Source: Urechis unicinctus (Eukaryota; Annelida; Polychaeta; Xenopneusta; Urechidae). Taken from it: a stretch of 64,000 nt of DNA. Under the pieces are notes generated by a model. The model worked only from the letters and a program-made list of their open reading frames with translations, did no database searches and had not been told where the DNA came from. The position numbers and the translations under genes were made by a program. The first letter of the stretch is position 1; every line of letters begins with the position of its first letter. The stretch spans positions 47,355,432 through 47,419,431 of the forward strand of contig CM067346.1 of NCBI GenBank assembly GCA_034190875.2, in the 5' to 3' direction. Shown here one piece after another: positions 34,768-46,138 of this stretch.

Positions 34768-34902
34768 ATGACAACACCAATTACTGATGGAAAAATGCTC
34801 GTCAACGCGCTGTACCATGGTGCAGTTGTTTCTAGTATATCAATAGGTTATGCCAGACTTAGTAAGATGCTTCTGGGTTGCTACAAAGGATATGCTAATT
34901 AA
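34768..34902 (+). CDS. Small Polinton protein, 44 aa
   Basis: A complete short frame, ATG 34768 to TAA 34902: begins MTTPITDGKMLVNALYHGAV and has SSISIGYARLSKMLLGCYKG. It sits in tight register between two other genes with short spacers and has a hydrophobic core followed by basic residues, so a tiny membrane protein is likely. Too short for a firm call. Confidence 0.5.
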   Translation: MTTPITDGKMLVNALYHGAVVSSISIGYARLSKMLLGCYKGYAN

Positions 34903-34935
34903 ACAAGGAATCTTACCAGTTAATATACTGAAGTA

Positions 34936-35358
34936 ATGGCCGCAATTGCGCTGCTTGTTGGAGGTGCTCTTGTTAACCCCCTTGCGTTCTCTGGGAGCAA
35001 CTTTTTATTCTCTAAGTTACAAAGCAGCCAAGTAGACGCGGAACGTAAGCGACATGATATGGCAATCGAGCAGCTTCAGTCTGCTCAGGCAGCATGGGCC
35101 AAGAAGCGAACTGAGCGTTTAGACTTCATCAATGAGCAACTGCGCCGCCAGGGACATGCCAAGCATACTTTTAGAGATGCGGACGAGGCTACGCGTGAGT
35201 ACTCCCTGATTACGAATAAAACCGTTGCCCCGCTGGGCTCTGAGCCGCAGCTTTCAGACTTCTACGAGCCCTCAGATGAACAGAAGGGGCGTGAGGTGGC
35301 GTTCATTATACGGGGTATGGCTGCGACTGGGTTGGTTGCATACAGGCTTGCTAAGTAG
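34936..35358 (+). CDS. Conserved Polinton membrane protein, 140 aa
   Basis: An intact frame from ATG 34936. N-terminal hydrophobic segment (MAAIALLVGGALVNPLAFSG), then SNFLFSKLQSSQVDAERKRH, AIEQLQSAQAAWAKKRTERL and DFINEQLRRQGHAKHTF, a long charged helix highly typical of a Polinton family of unknown function. The C-terminus is again hydrophobic (FIIRGMAATGLVAYRLAK). Part of its 3' end is duplicated at 35756-35883. Confidence 0.65.
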   Translation: MAAIALLVGGALVNPLAFSGSNFLFSKLQSSQVDAERKRHDMAIEQLQSAQAAWAKKRTERLDFINEQLRRQGHAKHTFRDADEATREYSLITNKTVAPLGSEPQLSDFYEPSDEQKGREVAFIIRGMAATGLVAYRLAK

Positions 35359-35441
35359 GTAATTTGGAGAAGTTGTCAAGTGCCAATTATTTGTGTATCG
35401 TGAAGAGGTTACCCGGGGCCTCTAAACCATATACATCTACA

Positions 35442-35688
35442 CCTACTTCCAGTACTGATTCATATCCTGGAGGGGATAGGAATGAGTCACGTGGGGTATG
35501 GCCGGCCAGATAACATACAGTCCCCTACTTCCAGTACTGATTCATATCCTGGAGGGGATAGGAATGCGTCACGTGGGGTATGGCCGGCCAAATAACATAC
35601 AGCCCCCTACTTCCAGTACTGATTCATATCCTGAAGGGGATAGGAATGAGTCACGTTGGGTATGGCCGGCCAGATAACATACAGCCCA
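35442..35688 (+). repeat. 82-bp tandem repeat, three copies
   Basis: Copies begin CCTACTTCCAGTACTGATTC at 35442, 35524 and 35606. They lie between the 140-aa gene and the copy of its 3' end. Confidence 0.93.
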
Positions 35689-35755
35689 ATCTTTGGTGGA
35701 GGTGGGTCGCAGGGGAAATCCCGGTCATTCACATCTTGGCTGATGTTAAAATGAC

Positions 35756-35883
35756 GCCGCAGCTTTCAGACTTCTACGAGCCCTCAGATGAACAGAAGGG
35801 GGCGGGTTATGGCGTTCATTATACAGGGTATGGCTGCGACTGGGTTGGATGCATACAGATTTGCTAAGTAGGTCATTTGGAGA
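35756..35883 (+). repeat. Partial duplication of the 140-aa gene's 3' end
   Basis: Matches 35244-35370 (from GCCGCAGCTTTCAGACTTCT through TTTGGAGA) with several substitutions and one inserted G. No full gene is present. Confidence 0.92.
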
Positions 35884-35901
35884 CTCGGGCATTTACTTTG
35901 T

Positions 35902-36897
35902 ATGGATCGTCGCATGCAGAAGATATACTATAGTCCTAAGGGCTACTGGAAAGATATAACAGCTATCAAGAAGCTTGCAACAGAAGCGAGGGCTTCTGAG
36001 GAAGTTGCCAGGGGGTGGCTAACAAAGCAAGCTATATGGCAAATCTACCTGCCAGTGCCAAAACACATTCCCAGATCAAAGTTTGATGTCCCTGTCCCTA
36101 ATGAGGTTCACCAAGCCGATCTCGTATTTCTTCCTCATGACGTTGTGAAGCGCCGCACTTACAAGTATGCCCTAACTGTGGTGGATGTGGCCTCGCGCTA
36201 CAAAGCGGCCGAGCCATTGACTACAAAGGAGGCTAAAGAGGTCGCAGGTGCACTCGAAAGGATATACAAGCGAGGACCACTGCATTAGCCTAAACTACTT
36301 CAGGTGGACCCCGGACGGGAGTTTATGGGAGCAGTGAATCAGCTGCTAGCAAAACATGGAGTATCAGTCAGGCGCGGCCGTGTGAATATCCATCGAGACC
36401 AGGGTATAGTAGAACGCTTTAACCGCACCCTTGCTGAGCGGCTCTTTGGACACAAGTATGCCGTAGAGTTAAAGGATACTGGAAAACGATCGACTGAGTG
36501 GGTTTCTCGACTGCAGGCTGTAGTCTCTGCGATAAATAATGAGGTGACCCGCTTAACTGGAAAAAAACCTAAAGATGTTATAGAGGCAAAATGAGTTGTA
36601 CAAAAGCCCCCTGCAGTCGTACCAGGGCGCCCGCTGGGGGTCAAAGAGCAAAAGCTTCTCTCTGATGTTGGCGTTCGCTACCTCAAACCAGCCTGGTGAG
36701 GTCGAGCAAGACCACCGGTGGCGGGCCACTGACCCTGTGTGGTCACTCGATGTTTACCGGATAGGACGCTCTGTCACTAAATCTGGTGAGCCTGTACTTT
36801 ACTATTTGTTGGATGGACCCCTCTGTGGCTTTGTAAAGGAGGTGCTGCTTGTTGTGCCGCCCGATACCCAGTTACCACCAAACGATATTACCAATTA
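35902..36897 (+). pseudogene. Polinton integrase (retroviral-type DDE), two stops and a frameshift
   Basis: Inserts the element into the host genome. The N-terminus starts MDRRMQKIYYSPKGYWKDIT with a helical zinc-poor domain. Catalytic triad: Asp in EVHQADLVFLPHD, Asp in LLQVDPGREFMGA, Glu in RDQGIVERFNRTLAERLF. TAG at 36286-36288 and TGA at 36592-36594 interrupt the frame; it continues with VVQKPPAVVPGRPLGVKEQK and shifts near 36695 to a chromodomain-like C-terminus (DPVWSLDVYRIGR, LYYLLDGP). ORF pieces are 35902-36288, 36289-36594 and 36596-36898. About 330 residues overall, normal for the family. Confidence 0.88.
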
Positions 36898-37053
36898 AAC
36901 AAAAGGCAGATAGGTAGTAATAGTAGCAACTGGAAAGTGGCCCTGGATATTACTCGGGAAGAGAGAACCTTGTGACAGGCCCTGTAAGTTTGACTTTTGC
37001 GCAATGCACAGGTTTAAGATTAAGCGGGGATCGTAAATCGACTTTGTGTAGAG

Positions 37054-37458
37054 TGCCAGAAGGGCATTAAAAATAACCTAAAATTATGTATGGATTGTGG
37101 ATACAAAAGGGTTAACCACAGCCTCATGAGGAAGAAGAAGAGGCTTGAGGGCAGGAAGGCCCGGATGGCGACTCACGTTGAGACTGGTATGACTAAGGAA
37201 GGCGTGCTAGATAAACCTTCTCGAGCTAGGAAGACCAAGCCCCCACGTCCGCCGGGTAGTGCCACTCCCACACCCCCTCAGGCCAGGAAGACCACTCCTT
37301 TACGCTCTCCCCAGGCCACCACCAGTCTCACTATAGCTGGCATGTTGGATGACCTCCTGATTGCGGAGGGCGAGGAAGAGGTGTCCAGCAGTGGTGAGGG
37401 AGAGGTGTCCAACAGTGATGTTGGAAGTTCACCATCACCCCTGAGTGGCCGGTCGTAG
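37054..37458 (+). CDS. Zinc-ribbon-like Polinton protein
   Basis: An open frame whose start is uncertain: an in-frame ATG at 37090 follows a likely coding LCVECQKGIKNN, and a stop lies upstream near 37022. Two CxxC pairs (CVEC and CMDC) 16 residues apart form a possible zinc ribbon, followed by a basic run (MRKKKRLEGRKARM), Pro/Thr-rich linker and an acidic Ser-rich tail (EGEEEVSSSGEGEVSN). Could be a DNA-binding or regulatory protein. Family not recognised. Confidence 0.45.
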   Translation, partial: CQKGIKNNLKLCMDCGYKRVNHSLMRKKKRLEGRKARMATHVETGMTKEGVLDKPSRARKTKPPRPPGSATPTPPQARKTTPLRSPQATTSLTIAGMLDDLLIAEGEEEVSSSGEGEVSNSDVGSSPSPLSGRS

Positions 37459-37578
37459 GTGGAAGGTGTGGATACACCCACGGTTGAATACAATACACCC
37501 GTCTACGGGCGGTCTACACTGGGTGGAAGGCCTGGGTGCGGCTATGCCCGTAGGCCAGGGTGTGTACACGGCCCTGAG

Positions 37579-40500
37579 CTATCCATCGCTTTGGATAGGG
37601 GATAGAGACACCTTGTTGACGTGCAGCCCATATATCTTGTGACTGTCACTTCGGAGCATGTTCATCCCATGGCGGAACCACTTCTGGTCCAATAGCGACT
37701 CAAGGTATTGGGCGTGGTGCAGGTGTTTCTTAACCACTACCTTTTTTACGCCCTTTGCTTTCTTGATTTCCTTCCGGATGGACATCAGGATGGAGTACAT
37801 CTTGGTGCGCAGGCCTACATACTCCTTGATGGGGACACCACCGCACTCGTTCTTCATCTTTCCTAGAACCTTCTTGTTCTCGTTGCTGTGGAGTGGACGG
37901 GCTGGGTCGTAGTTGCTGGTGTCGAATAAGTCACTGTCTTTTTTCATGTCGGCGTAGATGTCTGGTGTGCGGATCTCCAGGAGGAGGGAGTCGGTGTCGG
38001 TATAGAGAAGGGTGAGATCGCAGCCGTACCGGGGCTTCATGGTGTTGTAGTAGAAGTCGTACATGAGGTGCTTGGACAGGTCGAGGATACACATCCCCAC
38101 TTAGACTGGGCGGTTGAGGACCAGGTGGGCCTTATGGATGTGGATGGGGGCCAGGTCGTCGTCGAATATTTTCTGGCGGGCAAAGGCGGGGCTGGCGATG
38201 AGCTTTCTTATTTTGTTGCTGTCTGCAGCTCGGACCAGCTTCACGTCAACCCGCTGGCTGAGGTTCTCCATAGTCTTGCCGAAGACGGAGTTGTTCATTA
38301 GTTTGTATAGGTCTTTCTCAAAGTCGCTGGTTGTGGCCTTGCGGAGATCTGTGTTTTTCCGGATGTAGGGTTCCATCCAGGTGCTTTGGGTGAAGGATAG
38401 GGCATGGTGGATCTTGGTCAGCCTCATCTCCAGGGCTAGATACAGTTTGAGGTTCCTGTAGTAGAGTACATACTTCTCCTTATTGCTCAGGTTCCGGACC
38501 AGCTTCTCGACTCCGTGGCTGCCGTATTCGTTAAGGAGGTTTCTCTGGTAGTCAGAGAGCCACTCGTTCTGGACAAGTAGTCGCTCTGGGGCCAGGGGGT
38601 AGTCGTTGTGGTCATCGTGAAGTTCGGGTGGGTACTCTAGGTCGACCTCAAGGATGTACCCGGTCTCTGCATCGTCTGGGTGGGTGCGGACTATTCTGGA
38701 GTGCAAATCTGGCCGGTCCACCCACTCAATGTTTGAGGTAGGTAGGGCCTGGCTCATTGCCCATCAATAGAGGTTGTTAGCGTCGAGGGATTGTTTGCTT
38801 TGGCATGGCGCCGCAAGACCATACGTGTTTGTTGTAGTTGTGATGAGTGCGAGCTTTACCCCTGTGCTCTTGAGTAGAGCGTCCCACGAGAGGCCTGGGC
38901 TGGTATAGTAGTGGGCTGGGACCATGCCTTACTGCTTTAGGCTGGTCTTCCAGAAGGTTTCAAATATGTCGGCCAGGAGGAGGACGTCTGTCTGGAGGTG
39001 GAGGTCGTGGTAGTCTCCCATGTTCTTGCAACCGAACGTGCTCCAAACCTTTTGCGCGTGGGCGTATTATGTGTCGGATATGCCCTGCTCCGAGAGCTTG
39101 CTGTAGAAGTCTTGGATGGGAGGGAGGAGAGAATCAAACTTATCCCAGCTGTCCATGTACTCGTAGGGGAAGACTCCCTTGTGCAGTAGTAACCCTCGCT
39201 TTGTCTGGTCTGGTTCATACTGTGCCTGTCAGGGCGAAGGCGTCTGCGCTGTTGGCTGAGACCAGCTTGTCGAGGGAGGCTAGGAGGAACTGTGCGCTGT
39301 TTATGAAGCGGAGCTGTCCGAGGGATAGGGATATGTACTTCTCCATATTATTGGGTATACAGTTGATGTCTCCCTCTACCTTGCTTATGCCCTGCATTAG
39401 GAGATGGGAGTCATAGCCCCTCAGGTTGTGGAAGACCACGGGGATGGGAGTTGTCTTGGGACTCAGCCTAAGCTTTAGGTTGCAGGCGTTGTGGGCTGGC
39501 CCTCTGTACTTGCCGGTTTTGTGGCAGTGGTCGGTTCTGAGTGGTTTGCTGCAGACGTGGCATTGGGTTGCGGTCTTGTGGACTCTTTTGTCGTCTCGGG
39601 TCATCCGCATGGGGACTGGCTTGGAGAGAACTGATTTGATTTTTTTCTCCTCTCGCTGTAAGGCCTTGAGGAACTTCTCCAAAGTGTCTCTCCCCCTGTA
39701 GATGACTGGGGGTGAGGTCTTCCAGTCGCATCGGACTACTATGTAGCCGTAGCCCAGTCTTCTGGGTGTTGCACTTTTCTGTATTGAGGGCTGGCCCTGG
39801 GAGCTTTACTGTGAGCGCCTCAAAGTCTGTGTAGATGACGTAGGGGGCTGGAAGTTGATTTTGCCAGTTCTGGAAGGTTAGAATGTTCTTTCCCTCCTCA
39901 GGCATGTCTACTCGCACGGCAGTCTGGCCTATGCCTGCTCATTCGGGCTGGTGGGCCAGGAGCAGCTTTTCGGTTGTGTACCCGTGGAGGCAGCGCTCGC
40001 AGAAGAACTTGCGGCCCACGTGTTTGGTTTGTTCGTGGAGTAGGCGGTTCAGTTTTTTGAGCCAGCTGTAATGGCATACTCCATCCTTCTCGATCACCAT
40101 GAGGTTTATGCAGTTGTCGGGGTGTTTGCTAATGCGGTGGACCATGACGGCTTTCCCGTCCCAGCCAAACACGTTCAGGCCTCTGTCCAGAGCGGTTTCG
40201 ATTTTTCTGACGTGGGCGACCGGGGTTGGGTAGCACACGCCTGAGCCCTCTAGCTTGTCCTTGAGCCACTGGATGTTGTACTTTGAGGCTCGATGTGGGT
40301 TCTGGGCAACTGGGTGGATGGTCGCGTCAAGGGACCATAGTATGCAATGGTCATCCCGGTTCTGCACGTTTATGATGGCCCCCTTCTTTCCTACTGGTGG
40401 TGGTAGGGGGAGGTAGGATCCGCCTTTGAGTGGTAGATACTTCGCGATGTCGATCCAGATGGTTTCTACCGCCTCGAACATCCACCCAGAAACTAGGTTA

Positions 40501-41161
40501 ACCCACTTCTCAAGCATCTCCTGGATTTGGGGGGGTGGGGGCGGCTGGGTCTATCGCGGAGTCAATGTCTTCTTTGCCTAGAACCACCTGCTGCTTGGTT
40601 CGTAGGACTGGCTCTGTGTACTCCGTGACACCATCTTTGTCGGTCTTGTAGCTGGGCTTTGAGGCCACCTACCTGGTTCAGCTCCTCGGCCAGAACTTTA
40701 CAAACCTGGGGTTCCACGCCTTTCTGGAAGGTCAGGAGGTCAGGGGCGTAGGGGTGAGTCTTGGGAACGTTCATGACCCAGCCTCGCAGTTGGTTGTTGA
40801 TGGCCCGCTTGGTTCTCCTGAATTTGAGGCGGGAAGTGGGGACTGGTCTGAGGCTTGTTCGGGGAATTGGGACTGGCCTTACGAGGGGGAGTGGTTTCCT
40901 GGCGGCGGGCCTGGGGTGTGGGGCCGGTGCTTTCGCCACTTCAGACCAGAGTCGGGGGGATGGAGTCGGTGGAGGGGCTGGGTCACGGTCCACCATGGTT
41001 CTCATTCTTGCATACATCTCCTTGTACGCCCTGTCAAAGGCGTTTTTCTTTTCGAGTTCCGCAAGGGTGACCTTTGAGGGTTGATAAGGTGGCAGGGCCT
41101 GGCCGTGGATTTCAGCATAGTCAGCTTGAGCTTGTTTCGCGCGTATGTTGTGGGGCGTCAT
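37579..41161 (-). pseudogene. PolB: Polinton protein-primed DNA polymerase B, multiple lesions
   Basis: Replicates the element with a terminal-protein primer. Starts at 41161 (MTPHNIRAKQAQADYAEIHG), Pro-rich N-terminus to 40562; then a zinc-finger region ending KFFCERCLHGYTTEKLLLAH near 39960; exonuclease motifs YVIYTDFEAL near 39830 and VVFHNLRGYDSHLLM near 39420; motif A region LDANNLY near 38775; motif B KLMNNSVFGKTMEN near 38280; motif C YTDTDSLLLEI near 38000. In-frame stops are TAA 39067-39069, TGA 38764-38766 and TAA 38101-38103, with several frameshifts between 40560 and 39215, and a likely deletion just before motif A. Convergent with the integrase side, and adjacent to the right terminal repeat. 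Confidence 0.9.
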
Positions 41162-41312
41162 TACTCTACTGTTTTATTAGTCTAAAAGGGGGTATAAATG
41201 ATAAAAAATCAAGTCACAACGAAAACCCCACCTGCGACTCAAACGGCTTCCGACCCTCTCCCTACCCCTGCCCCCTGCGACTCGTGGCGCTGGGGTGTTC
41301 GCTACCTGAGGT

Positions 41313-41344
41313 TGGCTGCCCTAACTTAGTCCGTTGGAATGATG
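41313..41344 (-). repeat. Polinton right terminal inverted repeat (candidate)
   Basis: Begins TGGCTGCCCTAACT and ends GTTGGAATGATG; reverse complement of the left repeat with one mismatch. It lies 150 bases outside the polymerase start. Confidence 0.85.
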
Positions 41345-41481
41345 CCGAGTCTAAATCAAAAGGATCCAGCAACTGTCTCTGATCTTGACTGTATATAACC
41401 TGACCCTCACACATCTCCAATCATATAACCTATACGGTTAAACCATTGGCGACCGAATTGCAACTATTCTCAGTTTGTTGA

Positions 41482-41950
41482 AATGGGCATTGATGAGGAC
41501 TTCTACCTTGGGAAGTTTGCGGTAAAAGCTGAACTCCAAATACAGGCCCTTGTCAACAACAATTACAGCAGGGTTGACCAGGATAAGTTTACAAACGGAC
41601 TTATTCTTGAACTGAGGCGCTACGCATTGTGCCAGCATCTCTCCTGGGCACAACTTCAGTAATGGATAATTGGTTTGATACCCAATGAACTGTATGACCT
41701 GCGTCAGGATTACTTTGACTCTGAAGCATATGGGAAGAAAATAAACAAAGAGGTGACCAAGATCGGAAAATTAAGAGATAAATTAAGTGCCAGCAAAAAA
41801 GCTTCAGAGATTGAAGCTCTTGAGAGGGCTTTATTTGAAGTGCCATTCCCTGCACCTAAGGGTGCTTCTATACGTACATGGAAATTGGAGAAGGACACTT
41901 ACAATGAAATAGATCAGCTGTTCAATGCATATTCCAAAACACATTTCTAA
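41482..41950 (+). pseudogene. Unrecognised coding remnant
   Basis: An open reading from ATG 41482 (MGIDEDFYLGKFAVKAELQI) continues in frame through RRYALCQHLSWAQLQ, a TAA near 41660, and then WIIGLIPNELYDLRQDYFDS, with a Lys-rich coiled coil (KKINKEVTKIGKLRDKLSAS) and a stop at 41948-41950. Good codon character over about 155 residues with a single stop suggests a recently broken gene or a last exon. I do not recognise the family. It lies just outside the right Polinton repeat. Confidence 0.4.
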
Positions 41951-43276
<1,326 letters not shown>

Positions 43277-43367
43277 TGTTTAAAGGTTGACATTCAAGTC
43301 AACAGATAGTCACACCGGGATCGACTGTTGCCGAAGTTTCTAGTCTCGATCTAGTCCATAAGCCGCA

Positions 43368-43721
43368 ATGGCGAACCCAGATGCAAATTGTGAATGGCAG
43401 AGTATCTCCAATACATCGACGGCTAGGCAATCCATTCTGATTATTTTAAACAGATTAATTTGTTTGGAACCTTACTGCTGCCGCAACATCGTGCGGCATT
43501 CCTTGTTGAGTGCCCGACTTTTAACCCGAGGCGTTCGCGTGGACGAGACGTCCGTCTTAATTGTAATTCACAAAACCCGCACGCGCTCTGTTCCCGATGC
43601 CAAGTTTCTGAACGCCGAGCAGCTTCCGATACCGGCTAAGCGCTCGAAAGCTGCTCGGCGCTCGGAAGCTTGGCATCGGGACATACCGATGAACATATCG
43701 TATAATCGTTTGGGACAATGA
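43368..43721 (+). other. Open frame of 117 codons, doubtful
   Basis: Starts MANPDANCEWQSISNTSTAR. The C-terminal third coincides with the hairpin at 43593-43680 and codes for a basic, Ala-rich stretch. No family recognised; it could be a first exon or chance. Confidence 0.2.
43593..43680. repeat. 88-bp GC-rich inverted repeat (hairpin)
   Basis: CCCGATGCCAAG (43593-43604) pairs with CTTGGCATCGGG (43669-43680), and GCCGAGCAGCTT (43614-43625) with AAGCTGCTCGGC (43648-43659), leaving a 22-base loop and short internal bulges. Either DNA foldback or an RNA hairpin. Confidence 0.9.
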
Positions 43722-44859
43722 AAGCTATCTTGGCAACTTCTGCCATGACATTGTAAATTCGATTCTAGCCAAACTCCTACATGTATGGTATTTAGCATGT
43801 TGTGAATGCAGCTTTGTTCGACAGAGCCGTACATAGAGGCCTCGGGCCATTCCACAGACTGGATATAATAGTCCCACTGACAACGGTTGGCTGCCACCTC
43901 TGTAACATTTCCAATAAAGATCACAAGCCGCAATGACCAACCTGAATGCTGACATGATCGTCATTAGGCACCATACCAGTGTTCAGCAGTGTGTTTATCA
44001 TAGTCGCTCGATCCTTGGAAAAAAACAAAACGGTTCTCAAATATATCTATGAAGAAAGGGGCTCGAGGTACATTTAACATTAGCTTGTTGTGGGTGAAAT
44101 AAGCAAAACAGTCCACAAGACGCGATTGCGCGTGGGGCGTAGTTTTTCCCCAGACTATGAATGTTGATATTTGGAGTGTCGAGGTAGCCAAACGATAACT
44201 CTATAGACCCCGGATTCATTTGCGACCTACATTTACAGACTGGTGCGTGAACCCATGCCTTAATGGTGAACCTAGGTGGGTGGATATTTATCAGATATCG
44301 ATATTAATAAACACTGTATAATGTTAATATCCATTAGAATTCATTGGGGATTTATGTAAGTGACAGGCACACTTTTCGTCTCTTTTAAATTCGTGCTCAA
44401 GCTAGCCTTGTATGCTGAGAGGTAATGGCACAGCCGTTTCCTCAGATAAACTGCTCACCTGCAATGTTTTTCTGACCATCTGTTCCAGTACAATTTTCAC
44501 TGGGCTTACTATTTTTTTACCCTCACAAATTTGTGATAGTTGAGATATTTTCAACAAACATCAGCCGTCTATTCTAATATATAGCATGAGGGGAAGTTAT
44601 CATCTGCTGGATACGATAGCCTTGATCTATACATGTCCTTTTGACTGCGAAATAGTTGTAAGCTGTCAGCATCATTCGTTTTCCTAATTGGAGCCAAAAG
44701 CGCGTCAGTATGCAATGACTAACGCACGGTGGATTCTAAACGCAATCCGACGTGTTCATAACGTAAGTAATCATAAAGGCTTAGGTTTGTCTGGATAAGA
44801 TTATTTTATCGTACCGAACCAAGCATGTGGCGAATGATTAAAGGCTTTTCCAGACCTCT

Positions 44860-45000
44860 AATAGTCCTGATGGCACACCACGAGCCGGCTGACTGGACTA
44901 TTCCACCCTCTCGTTTAGGTCATCAAGGCCCACTCCACTCAACCACCGGGATCCAATCGTTCACTGATGCGAGTCGCAACCTTCGGCAAACAGGTTCCCA
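44860..45000 (+). pseudogene. Possible RNase H fragment of a DIRS/Ngaro-like retroelement
   Basis: The frame reads PADWTIPPSRLGHQGPLHST then GIQSFTDAS, resembling the W..P......G.PLHP.....TDAS pattern at the start of RNase H in tyrosine-recombinase retroelements. The rest is not recognisable. Weak call. Confidence 0.25.
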
Positions 45001-45204
45001 TCAGGTTGGCGATCAGATTCTGGTGATGGTGGGCGAGCTGTGCTTGTGAAGGTTATATCTGCAACACACTACTTTGTCCCGGATTTCACCTACACGAAAG
45101 GTTTGATGTACTTACCCAGTAAATCGGCAGGTGACATCAGGGAGATTATAGCTAAACTAAGAGGAATCACACTAATTGACTTATGCAGAGAGCATTCCCA
45201 GCAT

Positions 45205-45255
45205 ACCCACCGTCAAGTGGCGCTACCATAAAGTGAACAAAACCACAAGGGACAT
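45205..45255 (+). repeat. Short dispersed repeat, copy 1
   Basis: CCGTCAAGTGGCGCTACCAT followed by AAGTGAACAAAACCACAAGG, resembling 62785-62830 and 63208-63255. Confidence 0.5.
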
Positions 45256-46138
45256 ACTTACCTTCTTACTAACGAACGCACGAACTAGCAGAAACATTTC
45301 GCTTTGTTACATTTACACCGATTCTTAACTAAAACCCAGCGTAATCTGATTCATGGAAGGAAGACCTAGTTGCTATGCTATGTAATCTGTTACACTTAAT
45401 CTCATGTTTGATCAATTCATTTATTCCCACTATCGCCAACATCCTGCTTTTCTTCGTCTTTATTCTTTCACTTAGAACTTTCGTTGTCAAGAGTCAACAT
45501 CAAGAGTCATGTTAATTACATGGCATTAAGTATTAAAGATTAGAAAGTGTCGCAATAATTACTGTACATATGTGTTTCAATCGATGTAGGTTAACAATAC
45601 TAGCCGTTTTCAATCGGCTAATTTAAAGTCAACATTTGCGACATTATATTGGTCAAGTTACTCTCGACTAATAATAACATTTTGTTTCGTGCAATCAATT
45701 AGCAGGTGTGGATAGGAATCTGTTGGTTAACGTCGAGTGAATATTGAATTGATGAATCGTAGCGGGCATGTAGGGCTGTCGTTCGGACGCGCGTTTATCA
45801 TGCTTCCCTATTGGCTGTTCATGTGTGTAGCATGTAATTGATCAAGAATGCAGGTTCTGCATAGTAATGTATAATCTGTGATTCCAGGATCCACACGTAC
45901 TGTTCCTCATTAAAGTCACTCATGGAATAGGGTAATGATGACGTCATCCATGTCTGGGCCGGATATCAAGCAAGAGTCCCGTACTCCCAAGGCGCACAAC
46001 TGCAAGGTGGACGCAGCGAAAACAGCCAACAAAATATGGCATGTATGACTGCAGTACATTCACTCATGCGATAGGTTACCAACCTAAACTCATCAGATCT
46101 GCAACTGACTGTTAAACCAAAGATCGAAAGAACTAAGA
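45256..46138. other. Intergenic, no gene seen
   Basis: No supported feature. AT-rich with short frames only. Confidence 0.45.

Larger units (their letters stand above)
15594..41344. mobile_element. Polinton/Maverick element, decayed, with nested insertions
   Basis: A self-synthesising DNA transposon related to adenovirus-like viruses. It is recognised by the joint presence of a double-jelly-roll capsid protein, A32-type packaging ATPase, retroviral-type integrase and protein-primed PolB, plus several small proteins of the family. It is bounded by an inverted repeat at 15594-15625 and 41313-41344. The span is 25.75 kb; removing the pogo element (2.0 kb), the terminal-repeat composite (6.8 kb) and the SWIM/THAP debris (about 2 kb) leaves roughly 15 kb, the usual Polinton size. 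I found no clear 6-bp target duplication outside the repeats, so the true ends may lie slightly further out. Most core genes are broken; no adenain-like protease was found. Confidence 0.9.

Noticed and set aside
40754..41084. Plus-strand frames of 107 codons opposite the polymerase N-terminus
   Set aside because: Antisense shadows of the Pro-rich N-terminus of PolB.
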